From the NCBI GenBank assembly GCA_020634235.1, contig JACKCB010000001.1, positions 744,001 through 808,000 on the forward strand: 64,000 bases of DNA, given 5' to 3'. A program made the translations under genes and the position numbers. Source of the stretch: Ardenticatenaceae bacterium (GTDB lineage Bacteria > Chloroflexota > Anaerolineae > Promineifilales > Promineifilaceae). Positions 18,352 to 27,960 of this stretch are shown piece by piece (position 1 is the first letter of the stretch; each line of letters starts with the position of its first letter). The notes beneath the pieces were generated by a model. The model did no database searches, had not been told where the DNA came from, and was given only the letters and a program-made list of their open reading frames with translations.

Positions 18352-18642
18352 GTGACAGCGGTTTTTGCAGCATTAGCGGCTCTCTTGTGGCTAGCGGGTC
18401 TGGCGCTCTTATTGGCCGGGGCTAGCTATGCCCATTTCAAGGTCAGGATCGGCCATCGGCCCGGCCGGGAGCAGTGGCACTCGCGAACCTGGCAAATAAC
18501 CCTCAGCCTTGGCCTGGGCCTCATTGGCCTGGGCCTCCTGGCTGCCAACCGCCAACCCATGAGCATCCTGATAGGGTTGGCGCTGATCATCCTGGCGACA
18601 GCCAGCCTGCTGGGGTCAAGACAGCCCACAGCACCGCGATAA
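18352..18642 (+). CDS. Small two- or three-TM membrane protein
   Basis: 96 residues from a GTG start directly at the predicted transcription start. Hydrophobic stretches at about 2-25, 48-63 and 70-87 fit two or three membrane helices with a short basic loop (VRIGHRPGREQWHSRTWQ) between the first two. Family unknown. The TATAAT box 6 nt upstream and the 17-bp gap to the tyrosine-kinase gene make it the first gene of that operon. Confidence 0.65.
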   Translation: MTAVFAALAALLWLAGLALLLAGASYAHFKVRIGHRPGREQWHSRTWQITLSLGLGLIGLGLLAANRQPMSILIGLALIILATASLLGSRQPTAPR

Positions 18643-18659
18643 AAAGCAGGGAACGTCTT

Positions 18660-20294
18660 ATGGAAATCAGAAGATACATAGCAATCGTCCAGAGATGGCT
18701 GTGGCTGATCATCTTGGGGGCCATTCTGGTGGGTGGCGTAACCTATCTGATCAACGCCAACACCCAGCCCATCTACCGCGCTTCCGCCCGTCTGCTCATC
18801 GACCAGGCCCCCGACAGCGGTGCCAACGAGTACGCCCAGGCACTGTTCGAAGAACGGCTCACCACCACCTACGTAGAACTCATCGGCCTCTACCCCGTCA
18901 TGGAAGAGACCGTCCGCCGCCTGGACCTGCCCATAAGTGCCAACGATTTGAAAGACGGCCTCTCCATCAGCGCCCCCCCCCAGACACAGCTCATCATCAT
19001 CAGCGTCGACGACACCGACCCCGACCGCGCCGCCCTCATCGCCAACACCGTGGGCGAAGTGTTCACCGACCTGAACGCCGAACGCGAAAATGCACGCTTC
19101 GCCGAGTCCATCGCCAACTACGAGCAGCAAATGGAGGCCATCCAGGTCGAAATCGCCGACCTGGAGACGCAGATTTTTGCCCTGGGCGAGCCTGATACGG
19201 CCGAAGGGCAGGCCAAACTATCACAACTGGAAACCGAGCGGCGAGAGGCACAAATCCGCTATACCGAAGCCTTCAACAACCGCGAAGACTTGAAGGTCCA
19301 ACAGGCCAGGAGCAGCAACAACCTCATCCCGGTAGAACCGGCCCGCGCCCCGGCCGGGCCTATCAGCCCCCGCACCATGACCAACACCCTACTTGGCGCC
19401 GCCATTGGCGGCATGTTGGCCCTGGGCCTTGTCCTACTGCTAGAATACATGGATGACACCATCAAATCATCCGAACAGATCATGCAGATTGCCGAGCTTT
19501 CCACCCTGGGAGCCATCGCCCAAATCAAGGGCAGCGAACCCAAAGAACGGCTCGTAACCCACCTGACACCCCGCTCACCCATCTCCGAAGCCTTCCGCGT
19601 TCTACGCACCAACCTCAGCTTCTCGGCCATCGACGAAGAGCTGCGCACCCTGGTCATCACCAGCTCCTCACCCGGCGAAGGCAAATCGACTATCAGCGCC
19701 AACATGGCCGTGGTCGTAGCCCAAACGGGCAAGAAAGTCATTGTGGTCGATTCTGACCTGCGCCGGCCCACGCAGCACAAGCTGTTTGGCCTGGCCAACA
19801 ACCAGGGACTAACCACCGCCCTGCTAGACAGCGACACCCCCCTCCAGCATCACATCCAAAATACCATGCTGCCCGGCCTGCGCGTGCTAACCAGCGGCCC
19901 TATCCCCCCCAACCCGGCCGAGCTGCTCAACTCGCAGCGCATGAACCACATCATCGAAATGCTCTCCGAAGAGGCAGACATGGTCATCTTCGATACCCCG
20001 CCCACGCTCACTGTGGCCGATGCGGCAATTCTGGCCCCTCAGACCAGCGGCTGCCTGTTAGTCGTCAACATCGGCGAGACCCGCCAGCATGCCCTGGCGC
20101 AAGCCGCCGACCGCCTGCGCAGCACCGGTGCCAACCTCTTCGGCGCCGTCATGAACCAGCTCAAGGTCGGCCGTTCGGGCTACTACTATGGTTACTACCG
20201 CTATTACGACTACGAATATTCACAGTCAGGGTCACGACGCCGCAATCCCTTCCGCCTGCCAGCCTGGCTATCCGCTTTGGGCAGGCGTTCATGA
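18660..20294 (+). CDS. Polysaccharide co-polymerase / tyrosine autokinase (Wzz-BY-kinase)
   Basis: 544 residues combining both parts of a capsule/EPS chain-length regulator. The N-terminal Wzz domain has two membrane helices (about 11-33 and 240-262) flanking an extracytoplasmic coiled-coil region; PVEPARAPAGP before the second helix is the usual Pro-rich motif. The cytoplasmic BY-kinase has Walker A SSSPGEGKST (about 335-344), Walker A' VIVVDSDLRRPT and Walker B MVIFDTPP. The C-terminus carries a Tyr cluster (YYYGYYRYYDYEY) for autophosphorylation. Fusion in one chain resembles Wzc more than the split CpsC/CpsD pair. It overlaps the next gene by 4 bp (ATGA). Confidence 0.93.
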   Translation: MEIRRYIAIVQRWLWLIILGAILVGGVTYLINANTQPIYRASARLLIDQAPDSGANEYAQALFEERLTTTYVELIGLYPVMEETVRRLDLPISANDLKDGLSISAPPQTQLIIISVDDTDPDRAALIANTVGEVFTDLNAERENARFAESIANYEQQMEAIQVEIADLETQIFALGEPDTAEGQAKLSQLETERREAQIRYTEAFNNREDLKVQQARSSNNLIPVEPARAPAGPISPRTMTNTLLGAAIGGMLALGLVLLLEYMDDTIKSSEQIMQIAELSTLGAIAQIKGSEPKERLVTHLTPRSPISEAFRVLRTNLSFSAIDEELRTLVITSSSPGEGKSTISANMAVVVAQTGKKVIVVDSDLRRPTQHKLFGLANNQGLTTALLDSDTPLQHHIQNTMLPGLRVLTSGPIPPNPAELLNSQRMNHIIEMLSEEADMVIFDTPPTLTVADAAILAPQTSGCLLVVNIGETRQHALAQAADRLRSTGANLFGAVMNQLKVGRSGYYYGYYRYYDYEYSQSGSRRRNPFRLPAWLSALGRRS

Positions 20295-20764
20295 CCCAAC
20301 TTGAAGCCACCACCCAAAGCGGGCCCTCGCAGCGTTTGCTGGTGGTAATTGGGGTCCTTTGGCTTCTGTTGGCCGCGGCCATTGTCGTGTCGCAGTTCTC
20401 CCAGGCGACCCCCATCCGCATCGACTGGGAGACAGAGACGGAAATCAACACGGCCGGTTTTAACGTCTATCGCAGCGAAACGCCGGATGGGGAGTACCGG
20501 CAGCTAAATGACAGGCTCATCCCCGGAGAAGGCAACCCAGTCTCGGGCGCCAGCTACTCCTTCGTTGACCGGAACGTGGTAGCCGGCAAAACCTATTTCT
20601 ACCGCCTGGAAGACGTGGAATTGGACAATTCCACCTCGCAGCACGAGGTAATTGAGTATACAGCGCCGCTGGTCTCCTGGTGGGTCCCCATTGTGGTGGC
20701 GCTGAGCATCTTCTGCGGTCTTTTTCTCATTGTGCGGGGGCTTCGTCAGGAGAAGAGCTTATGA
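20291..20764 (+). CDS. Membrane protein with an FnIII-like domain
   Basis: 157 residues: a membrane helix (about 17-36), an extracytoplasmic beta domain (about 42-125) and a second helix (about 130-149) with a short basic tail. The beta domain reads like a fibronectin type III module of the kind found in Chloroflexota secreted proteins: IDWETETEINTAGFNVYRS, then GASYSFVDRNVVAGKTYFY and RLEDVELD. The same module is present in the protein at 24756 (LIWETATENNTQAF). It overlaps both neighbours by 4 bp (ATGA), so it is co-translated with the tyrosine kinase and the PqqD-like protein. It may be a periplasmic partner of the export machinery. Confidence 0.75.
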   Translation: MTQLEATTQSGPSQRLLVVIGVLWLLLAAAIVVSQFSQATPIRIDWETETEINTAGFNVYRSETPDGEYRQLNDRLIPGEGNPVSGASYSFVDRNVVAGKTYFYRLEDVELDNSTSQHEVIEYTAPLVSWWVPIVVALSIFCGLFLIVRGLRQEKSL

Positions 20765-21048
20765 CCAGTCAGCTGATTCCCGCCCCCCCGGCCGGGGTAA
20801 TCTCGCGCAGACTAGACAACGAAACTATCCTGGTATCCCCCGATGCCGGTAAAATCCGGGTGCTAAACGAAGTAGGCAGCCACATCTGGCAGCTCATCAA
20901 TGGCCAGAACAACGTGGCCGCCATAGAAGCCGCGCTCACAGCCCACTATAACGTTGCGCCAGAACAGGTCCGGCAAGATGTGCGCGCCTTTCTGGACGAT
21001 TTGACCCGGCGCGGCCTGCTGGAATGGCAAACCGTCAATACCGCCTAA
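20761..21048 (+). CDS. PqqD-like small protein
   Basis: 95 residues with the PqqD fold pattern: DNETILVSPDAGKIRVLNEV, then GSHIWQLINGQNNVAAIEAAL, and a C-terminal DVRAFLDDLTRRGLLEW. PqqD-like proteins bind precursor peptides for radical-SAM enzymes (RiPP recognition element). Stand-alone copies also occur in polysaccharide and exosortase clusters where their role is not settled. No radical-SAM enzyme or precursor peptide is found in this window, so a glycan or protein-export role is the better guess. It shares an ATGA overlap with the FnIII-like gene. Confidence 0.85.
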   Translation: MTSQLIPAPPAGVISRRLDNETILVSPDAGKIRVLNEVGSHIWQLINGQNNVAAIEAALTAHYNVAPEQVRQDVRAFLDDLTRRGLLEWQTVNTA

Positions 21049-21170
21049 AAGAATACCAGACGCCTCACCCCACGCTGGCGTCCCACCCAGGTGGTCTACT
21101 GCTGCCCCACACTTAACTCTGGCCCGACCACGTCCGGCCCATGAGACGATCTCTTGATCAGGAGCTGATG

Positions 21171-24100
21171 ATGCTTGCCCAAAATGCTTATCGACTTGTA
21201 CTCGCCCTGACCATCCTGCTAGCCAGCCTGATGCCCGCCGTGGCCCAACCCCCGGCCGGGGCAACCCCCGCCCCGCTGCCCGCCAACATCCAGGCCCTGC
21301 ACGCCACCGACCAGGGTCTCTCCTTCACCCTGCATACCCCCGACTACACCATCAACCCGGCCGGGGTGGTTACCGCCTCCGGCCTAACCGCCACCCTCAA
21401 AGAGCCAGGCTGGCCCGCCCTGCCCTACTTCACCACCATGATCGCCCTGCCCCCAGCAGCCAACGCCCAGGTCACCGTCCAGGTACTGGACGAAGTAAAC
21501 GCCGAGTTACCCGTTGCCGTGCGCCCCGCCCCCCGGCCGGGTGAGGTCAGCAACGATGACAATCTCAACGCCATCGCCGCCCAAATAGACGCCCTGGTGT
21601 ATGAACCCGACCCGGCCGGGTACGCCACCGACGCCCTCTACCCGGCCCACACCTACACCCTTTCAGACCCCATGTACGCCCGCGACGTGCGCCTGGTCCA
21701 GCTAAACCTCTTCCCCCTGCGCTACAACCCCGCCACCGGCCAGATGCAGCACAGCCGCACCCTGCAAATCAACGTCACCTACCACGGCGGCCAGACCGGC
21801 ACTCTGCACCCCGCTCCCAGCGTCAACGACAGCCTGCTGCGCAGCTTGCTGCCCGGCCTGCTCAACCCCGACCAGGCCCAAAGCTGGCGCAGCCTGCCCC
21901 AGCAGGCCCCCACCAACGACATCCCCTTGCCCGTTGGCCGCGACGCCTACAAAATCGAGGTCAACCAGGATGGCATTTACGAACTCGACTGGGTCAGCCT
22001 GGCCGTGGCCGGCATGAACGTCACCGCCGTCAACCCCAACACCTTCCAAATGATGTATCGCGGCCAGCCCGTCGCCTACCAATGGATTGGCGACAGCGAC
22101 AACAGCTTCGAAGATGGCGAGGCCATCCGCTTCTATGGCTGGCGCTTCGATGGCTCCCGCGCCGAAAAGCAGTTCGTGCCCGAAGCGCACAACTACTTCT
22201 GGCTGTGGGCCGGCGGCACACCGCTGCGCATCGCCAACACAACCAACCCCACCAGCCACCCCCTGGCCCCCAGCTTCCCAGAAAGCATCACCCGCGAAGA
22301 CGAACGCCTCTTCACCCTCACCCGCACCAACCAGTGGGACCAATTCCCCAACGAAGCCGACGCCTGGTACTGGGCCGGAATGAACAAGCCGGTCGGTGGC
22401 ACACCGCTCATATTCCCCTACCAGGTTACGCTGCTCAATCCGGCCACCGCTGGCGGCAGCAGCGCCACCGTCACCGCCGAGCTTTTCCCCCGCCAATCCA
22501 ATACCTGGAACCACAACGTCTCCGTCTACGTCGACCCGACCTACACCGGCACACTGAACTGGATTGGCCGGCAAAGCGTCAACATCTCCACCACCACACC
22601 CATCAACACCCTGACCAACGGCACCAACACCGTCAACCTGGTCCTCAACACCAGCGACAACACCGGCACCGCCACCTACTACCTCAACCGCATCACCGTC
22701 GATTACCAGCGCCTGTTCCTGGCCAGCAGCAATCAGCTCGTCTTCGGCGATAACAGCGGGCCACACAGATACGAAGTCTCGGGCTACAGCGTTACCGACC
22801 CCAACAATGTGCTGGTCTGGGACATTACCGACCAGCTCCAACCGGCGGCGATCCCTATGACCGCCGGCAACATCAGCGGCAGCACCTATATTTTCGGCAG
22901 CAACCGGGCAAATGGCCGCTTCATCGCCACCAACACCGTCGCCGTGCGTAGTCCACTAACCATTGCCCGCTACGATGTGCCCGATATCGACCCGGCCGGG
23001 GGCGGAGCCGACTGGATCGCCATCACCAACAGCGCCTTTCTCGCCCAGGCCAACCAGCTTGCCACCCATCGTGCCAACCCCGCCTTTGGCGGCCTGCAAA
23101 CCCACGTCGTCACCATCGACGACATCATCGCCCAATATGGCTACGGCTTCCCCCTGCCCGGCGCCATGCGCAGCTACTTCAACCACGCCGTCAACAACTG
23201 GAGCACACCACCCACCTACGCCCTGCTCATCGGCGACGCCAACCTGAACCCCCGCGGCCTGCCCTGCCTGGAAACAGGCTTCAGCTCCGACTGCGCCAGT
23301 TGGGACACCAACGAACCCACCTACCTCCTGACCGACCTCATCTTCAAGGATCGCTATGCCGGGCTTATCCCCTCCGACTACACCCTGGCCCTGCTCGATG
23401 GCGACCTGCTGCCAGAACTGGCCGTGGGACGTTTAGCCGTCCAAACCCCCACCCTCGCCGCCAACATTGTAGAAAAGATCATCGATTACGAACAAAAACA
23501 CCTGGCTCCCGAAGCGTGGCAGGCCAACATCCTCTTCGTCGCCGACGAATTCGACCCAGACGCCGGTGACTTCTGTCACGAGAATACGCTCAGCAGCCCC
23601 TACATCCCCGACAGCTTCAACGAGATTCACAAATGCCTGCCGGTCGACACCACCCCCCAAATTATGGAAGCCTTCCGCGCCGAACTACGCCAGATAGCCG
23701 TCGTCCCCGGCGGCGGCGTCACCTTCTTCAACTACCGCGGCCACGGCAGCGTCCAAGATTGGGCCGACGCCACCACCGTCCCCCTGCTGTCCGTCGATTT
23801 CACCTGGTGGTGGTATCCCACCGTCGGCGAACCCAACCCGCTGATCATTCTGAGCATGGACTGCCTGGACGGCAACTTCGCCTTCCCCGGCACGCCCGCC
23901 CTCAGCGAAACCTTCCACGAGCTGGCCGGCGCGGGCACCGTGGCCCACTGGTCCAGCGTTGGCCTGGGCCTCACCGTGGAACACACTGCGCTGCAAAAGG
24001 CGTTTTACGACGGTCTGTTTGCCCACAACATGACGGCCATCGGCGATGCCACCGTTTACGCCAAGATGATTTACAACCAGGAAGGCTGGGATGAGTCGGA

Positions 24101-24572
24101 GCTGTATGCCTTCACCCTGCAAGGGGACCCGGCCATGCAAATAATGCGCCCCGACCTGGCACTGCAAAAGACGGCGGCACAAACCCTGGTGGCGCCTGGC
24201 GACCCAATTGACTACACGATTACGGTGACCAATGATGGCCTATACCCCACCGCGCCCACGGTGCAAGATACGCTCCCGGCCGGGTTGAGCTACGTCAACG
24301 CCACCACCAGCCTGCCCGCCAACATCAACGTCAACGGCCAGAGCATCACCGTCACCTTCCTGGACCCCCTCGAATCCGGCGCTACGGCCACCATTCAGTT
24401 GACGACCAACCTCAGCAGCGGTTATAGTGGAAACAGCATCACCAACGTGGCCAGCGTCAGCGGTGCCGGCGGGCTAGACAGCAACCCCAACAACAACCAG
24501 GATGGCGCCACCGTCTTCACCAGCACCGGCAGCCTCAACCACGTCTTACTGCCGTTTGTAAAACATCCCTGA
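21171..24572 (+). CDS. Secreted C25 (gingipain-like) cysteine peptidase with a DUF11-type repeat
   Basis: 1133 residues. A signal peptide (LVLALTILLASLMPAVAQ) comes first, then N-terminal beta domains related to the gingipain propeptide region. The peptidase domain (about 600-990) has YALLIGDANLNPRG, LAVGRLAVQT, the catalytic His in FNYRGHGS (His858) and the catalytic Cys in LSMDCLDG (Cys898). A DUF11-type bacterial Ig-like repeat follows (about 1000-1110: DLALQKTAAQTLVAPGDPIDYTITVTN) and the chain ends VLLPFVKHP. I took the ATG at 21171 because AGGAG lies 6 bp upstream; 21168 and 21141 are in frame. Targets are unknown. It may mature surface proteins made by the same island. Confidence 0.87.
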   Translation: MLAQNAYRLVLALTILLASLMPAVAQPPAGATPAPLPANIQALHATDQGLSFTLHTPDYTINPAGVVTASGLTATLKEPGWPALPYFTTMIALPPAANAQVTVQVLDEVNAELPVAVRPAPRPGEVSNDDNLNAIAAQIDALVYEPDPAGYATDALYPAHTYTLSDPMYARDVRLVQLNLFPLRYNPATGQMQHSRTLQINVTYHGGQTGTLHPAPSVNDSLLRSLLPGLLNPDQAQSWRSLPQQAPTNDIPLPVGRDAYKIEVNQDGIYELDWVSLAVAGMNVTAVNPNTFQMMYRGQPVAYQWIGDSDNSFEDGEAIRFYGWRFDGSRAEKQFVPEAHNYFWLWAGGTPLRIANTTNPTSHPLAPSFPESITREDERLFTLTRTNQWDQFPNEADAWYWAGMNKPVGGTPLIFPYQVTLLNPATAGGSSATVTAELFPRQSNTWNHNVSVYVDPTYTGTLNWIGRQSVNISTTTPINTLTNGTNTVNLVLNTSDNTGTATYYLNRITVDYQRLFLASSNQLVFGDNSGPHRYEVSGYSVTDPNNVLVWDITDQLQPAAIPMTAGNISGSTYIFGSNRANGRFIATNTVAVRSPLTIARYDVPDIDPAGGGADWIAITNSAFLAQANQLATHRANPAFGGLQTHVVTIDDIIAQYGYGFPLPGAMRSYFNHAVNNWSTPPTYALLIGDANLNPRGLPCLETGFSSDCASWDTNEPTYLLTDLIFKDRYAGLIPSDYTLALLDGDLLPELAVGRLAVQTPTLAANIVEKIIDYEQKHLAPEAWQANILFVADEFDPDAGDFCHENTLSSPYIPDSFNEIHKCLPVDTTPQIMEAFRAELRQIAVVPGGGVTFFNYRGHGSVQDWADATTVPLLSVDFTWWWYPTVGEPNPLIILSMDCLDGNFAFPGTPALSETFHELAGAGTVAHWSSVGLGLTVEHTALQKAFYDGLFAHNMTAIGDATVYAKMIYNQEGWDESELYAFTLQGDPAMQIMRPDLALQKTAAQTLVAPGDPIDYTITVTNDGLYPTAPTVQDTLPAGLSYVNATTSLPANINVNGQSITVTFLDPLESGATATIQLTTNLSSGYSGNSITNVASVSGAGGLDSNPNNNQDGATVFTSTGSLNHVLLPFVKHP

Positions 24573-24649
24573 TTGGCCACGCCGCCAGCAAACAGACCCT
24601 TGCCCGGCGGCCCACTTTATGAAAAAAGAGTAATAGCCTGGAGCAGAGC

Positions 24650-24678
24650 TTCGCGTCACAGGCAAATAGTGCCATAAT
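24650..24678 (+). promoter_or_regulatory. Possible promoter before the FnIII/linker protein
   Basis: TTCGCG (24650-24655), 17 bp and CATAAT (24673-24678) are in the 183-bp gap after the first peptidase gene. The -35 is weak, and the predicted start near 24685 would leave about 70 nt before the ATG at 24756. Confidence 0.35.
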
Positions 24679-24755
24679 TCAGGTGGGCGCTCCTTGCCCG
24701 CCCAAACCAGAAACAAGCACTTATTGCCAGGACGACCAGGCAAGTAGGGAATACG

Positions 24756-25814
24756 ATGACCTTTAGATACATCCGGCTTTTGATCACCTTGCTGCTGCTA
24801 TCAGGCCTGGGCTTTACCGTCAGGCAAACCCTGGCCGACGAAGAACCGTTCTCAGACGAGGATCCAACGGCCATCACCCTACGCTCCTTCACCGGCACCG
24901 CGCTGGACAACGCCGCCCGCCTCATCTGGGAAACCGCCACCGAAAACAACACCCAGGCCTTCAAGCTGGAGCGGGCCAACAGCGTCAGCGGTCCCTACGA
25001 ATTCCTGTCAGACATCGGCCTGATCATCGCCCGTGGCAACCCCGCCCTGGGCGCAACCTATGTCGTCACCGACACCAACGTCCTCAACAACAATACCTAC
25101 TGGTACAAGCTGGTCGAAATCGAAGAAGACAACAGTGAACGCGAACTAGCCGTAATCGAACTGCGCATCGAACCAGTCGGGGGCATTTTGCCCGGCGGCG
25201 GCGGGGGTGGGGCCACCAATACGCCGCCCCCCACCAGCACCAACGTGCCCACAGAAACCCCGGTGTCCTCAGTCACATTTACCCCTACCCCATCAGCCAC
25301 GCCCGCTCCCGGAACACCCACGGCCACCCCGGAACCACCCACGGCCACCCCGGAAGCCGTCCAACCCACCAACCCGCCGCTCCCCCCTGGGCCAACGGCT
25401 ACCGCCTTCCGCTTCCCCACAGCCACCATTGGCGCCGGTGGCGCGGTCGATGTGGGCACCGGCGCCGGCCAAAATGGCGTGCCCATAGCCGAGGCCGCCG
25501 GTCTGCCGGCCCAAGAGGGCTACCCCGCCCCCGACACCGGTTCCTACCCGGCCGGGGACACCAACCCCTTGCCCAATGCCGCCACCCCCTACCCGGCCGG
25601 GACAACCTCCGGCCAACCCAACAACAACCTGGGCAATAACAACGTCATCGGCAGCGACGCCGCCGCCACCATTGCCGCCGAAACAGCCGCTGCCAATGAG
25701 AGCGCCAACAGCAGCTCAGGGCGCATCTTCCTCTGGCTGGGCTTCGCCGGCGGCCTGCTCATTCTGGCCGGGGGCATCTTCTTCTCCATTGCCCTGGCCA
25801 CACGCCGCAGCTAA
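24756..25814 (+). CDS. Cell-surface protein: FnIII-like domain, Pro/Thr linker, C-terminal anchor
   Basis: 352 residues. After a signal peptide (about 1-28) comes an FnIII-like module (about 38-138) close to that of the protein at 20291: ARLIWETATENNTQAFKLER, NNNTYWYKLVEIEEDN. A Gly run and a long linker rich in Pro, Thr and Ala follow (about 145-310), a likely site for O-glycans. The chain ends with one membrane helix (about 325-347, LWLGFAGGLLILAGGIFFSI) and the tail LATRRS. This ectodomain-linker-helix-Arg layout recurs in the proteins at 14838 and 35057. AGGG lies 7 bp before the ATG. Confidence 0.75.
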   Translation: MTFRYIRLLITLLLLSGLGFTVRQTLADEEPFSDEDPTAITLRSFTGTALDNAARLIWETATENNTQAFKLERANSVSGPYEFLSDIGLIIARGNPALGATYVVTDTNVLNNNTYWYKLVEIEEDNSERELAVIELRIEPVGGILPGGGGGGATNTPPPTSTNVPTETPVSSVTFTPTPSATPAPGTPTATPEPPTATPEAVQPTNPPLPPGPTATAFRFPTATIGAGGAVDVGTGAGQNGVPIAEAAGLPAQEGYPAPDTGSYPAGDTNPLPNAATPYPAGTTSGQPNNNLGNNNVIGSDAAATIAAETAAANESANSSSGRIFLWLGFAGGLLILAGGIFFSIALATRRS

Positions 25815-25828
25815 GGTCAGCCTTCGCC

Positions 25829-27952
25829 ATGCCCAACCAGCACCCCCAGCACCTCATCCGGCAGCTGCGCCTGGCCCTGATTGTGCTCCTGCTAAGCCTG
25901 TCGGCCTGCCGCCCGGCCGGGGAGAGCCAGCCCACCACCAACCTCAAAATCGCCATCCGCGAAGACGGCCTCTACCGCCTGACCGCCAAAGAGCTGCAAG
26001 CCGCCGGCTTCACCTACGACAGCCTGGACAGCAGCCAGCTCAGCCTGACCCAGGCCGGCCAGCCCGTACCTCTGCACATTGAAGACGACAGCCTCATCTT
26101 CTACGGCCAGGCCCCCACCAGCCGCTACACCGCCGAGCGCCCCTACATCCTGCGCAGCGGCGAAGCCGGCAGCCCCATGCCCACCCAACCCATGCCGGCC
26201 ATCGACGCCCCGGCCCTCGCCAGCATCACCCGCACGCTGCACCTGGAAGAAAACTACGAATACGCCAGCGAAATCCCCACCGAAGAAAACGACAGCCATG
26301 ACAGCGACGGCCCCTGGTTCTGGCAAACCATCCGCGACAACTTCCAGTTAACCTTCGATCTGCCCGCCGTGGCCGGTGGCAGCGGCCAGATCGCCCTCAA
26401 CCTCTACGGCACCACCCATAACCCCAACGTCGAAAACGACCACAGCCTGGCCCTCTGGCTCAACGACACCCAGCGCGCCAGCATCATCTGGGAAGGGCAA
26501 ACCTACCACACCAGCGCCACCGCACTCCCGGCCGGGAGCCTGCGCCAGGGAGAAAACAGCCTGGCCCTGCGCAACATCCCCGAAGACTACCTCGACTTCA
26601 GCAACCTCAACTGGATTAACCTGGCCTACGCCGCCCCCCCCATCGCCCAGGACGACGTCATCGATTTTGCCGGCGCTCGCGGCGCTGTCACCCTCAGCGG
26701 CTTTAGCAGTGCGCCACTCATCTTCAACATCACCGACCCGGCCGGGCCGACCCTGGTCACCGGCTGGCAGGCAGACGACAACAGCATCCGTCTTAGCGTC
26801 GACGAGACCATGCACATCGCCGCCGTTGGCCCCCAGGGCTACCGCAGCCCGGCCGCCCTCACCCCCCTGCGCAGCGGCGGTTGGCAAACCCCCAACCACC
26901 AGGCCGACCTCATCATCCTGACCACCGACGAACTGGCCCCTGGCCTGGCCGACCTGGTAGCCGCCCGGGAAGCCCAGGGGCTGGCCGTGGCCCTGGTGCC
27001 CGTTGGCGACATCTACGACGAGTTTGGCCACGGCGAAGCCAGCCCCCAAAGCCTGCAATCCTTCCTGCGCTACGCCTACGACAATTGGGCCGAGCCCCGG
27101 CCGCGTTACGTACTGCTGGTCGGCCAGGCCACCTCCGACTATCGCGGCTACCTGGCCACCCGGCCGGAGAACCCCGTCACACCCCCACAAAACAGCGTCC
27201 CCCCCCTCATGGTCCCCGTCAGCTTCAGCGGCGAAACAGTCAGCGACAACCGCCTGGTCGACATAAACGATGACCTCTACCCCGAAATGGCCGTGGGCCG
27301 CTGGCCAGCCGGCACCCTGGCCGAGGTGCGCGACCTGGTAGCCCGCACCCTGGCCTACGAACAAGGCCCGGCCCCCGAACGCGCCCTCTTCACCGCCGAC
27401 GGCACCAGCACCGAATTCACCACCCTCAACGAACGGCTCATCCAGAGCAGCCAGTTCCCGGCCGGGCAAGCCACCCTGCTCAACGGCCCCCAAGCCAGCG
27501 AAGTCGCCCAGCAGTGGAACCAGGGCGCATGGCTGGTCACCTACACCGGCCACGGCAGCCTGGAACTGTGGGGCAAAGAAGACGTCTTCTCCGTTGCGGC
27601 CGTCAGCCAGCTCACCCAAACCAACACGCCCCCCATCGTCTTACAACTCACCTGCCTCAGCGGCCTCTTCGCCCACCCCGAAACAAGGTCCCTCTCCGAA
27701 ACCCTGCTGCTCAGCCCACATGGCCCCGTGCTAACCATTGGCGCCAGCAGCCTCACCTACTCCTCCGACCAGGAACCATTTGCCTCAGCCCTGCTCACCG
27801 CCCTGCAAGACCCCGCCCTCACCCGCATCGGCGACGCCTTTCTGCAAGCCAAGCTGGTCCTGGATGTGTCGGGCAGCGTTGGCGCCCGCGAAGTCAGCGA
27901 TACCTTCACCCTATTCGGCGACCCCAGCGCCCTCATCCTCCGCCCCAACTGA
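25829..27952 (+). CDS. C25-family peptidase, predicted lipoprotein
   Basis: 707 residues. The N-terminus carries a lipobox-like LLSLSACRP (Cys27 lipidated), so the enzyme is probably tethered to the outside of the membrane. An N-terminal beta region is followed by the peptidase domain (about 370-700) with YVLLVGQATSDYRGYL, MAVGRWPAGT, the catalytic His in TYTGHGSLELWG (His575) and Cys in LQLTCLSGLF (Cys609). It lacks the DUF11 repeat of the larger C25 protein at 21171. Two different C25 enzymes in one operon suggest division of work, for example one released and one tethered. It starts 14 bp after the FnIII/linker gene. Confidence 0.86.
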   Translation: MPNQHPQHLIRQLRLALIVLLLSLSACRPAGESQPTTNLKIAIREDGLYRLTAKELQAAGFTYDSLDSSQLSLTQAGQPVPLHIEDDSLIFYGQAPTSRYTAERPYILRSGEAGSPMPTQPMPAIDAPALASITRTLHLEENYEYASEIPTEENDSHDSDGPWFWQTIRDNFQLTFDLPAVAGGSGQIALNLYGTTHNPNVENDHSLALWLNDTQRASIIWEGQTYHTSATALPAGSLRQGENSLALRNIPEDYLDFSNLNWINLAYAAPPIAQDDVIDFAGARGAVTLSGFSSAPLIFNITDPAGPTLVTGWQADDNSIRLSVDETMHIAAVGPQGYRSPAALTPLRSGGWQTPNHQADLIILTTDELAPGLADLVAAREAQGLAVALVPVGDIYDEFGHGEASPQSLQSFLRYAYDNWAEPRPRYVLLVGQATSDYRGYLATRPENPVTPPQNSVPPLMVPVSFSGETVSDNRLVDINDDLYPEMAVGRWPAGTLAEVRDLVARTLAYEQGPAPERALFTADGTSTEFTTLNERLIQSSQFPAGQATLLNGPQASEVAQQWNQGAWLVTYTGHGSLELWGKEDVFSVAAVSQLTQTNTPPIVLQLTCLSGLFAHPETRSLSETLLLSPHGPVLTIGASSLTYSSDQEPFASALLTALQDPALTRIGDAFLQAKLVLDVSGSVGAREVSDTFTLFGDPSALILRPN

Positions 27953-27960
27953 GAAGCCCA

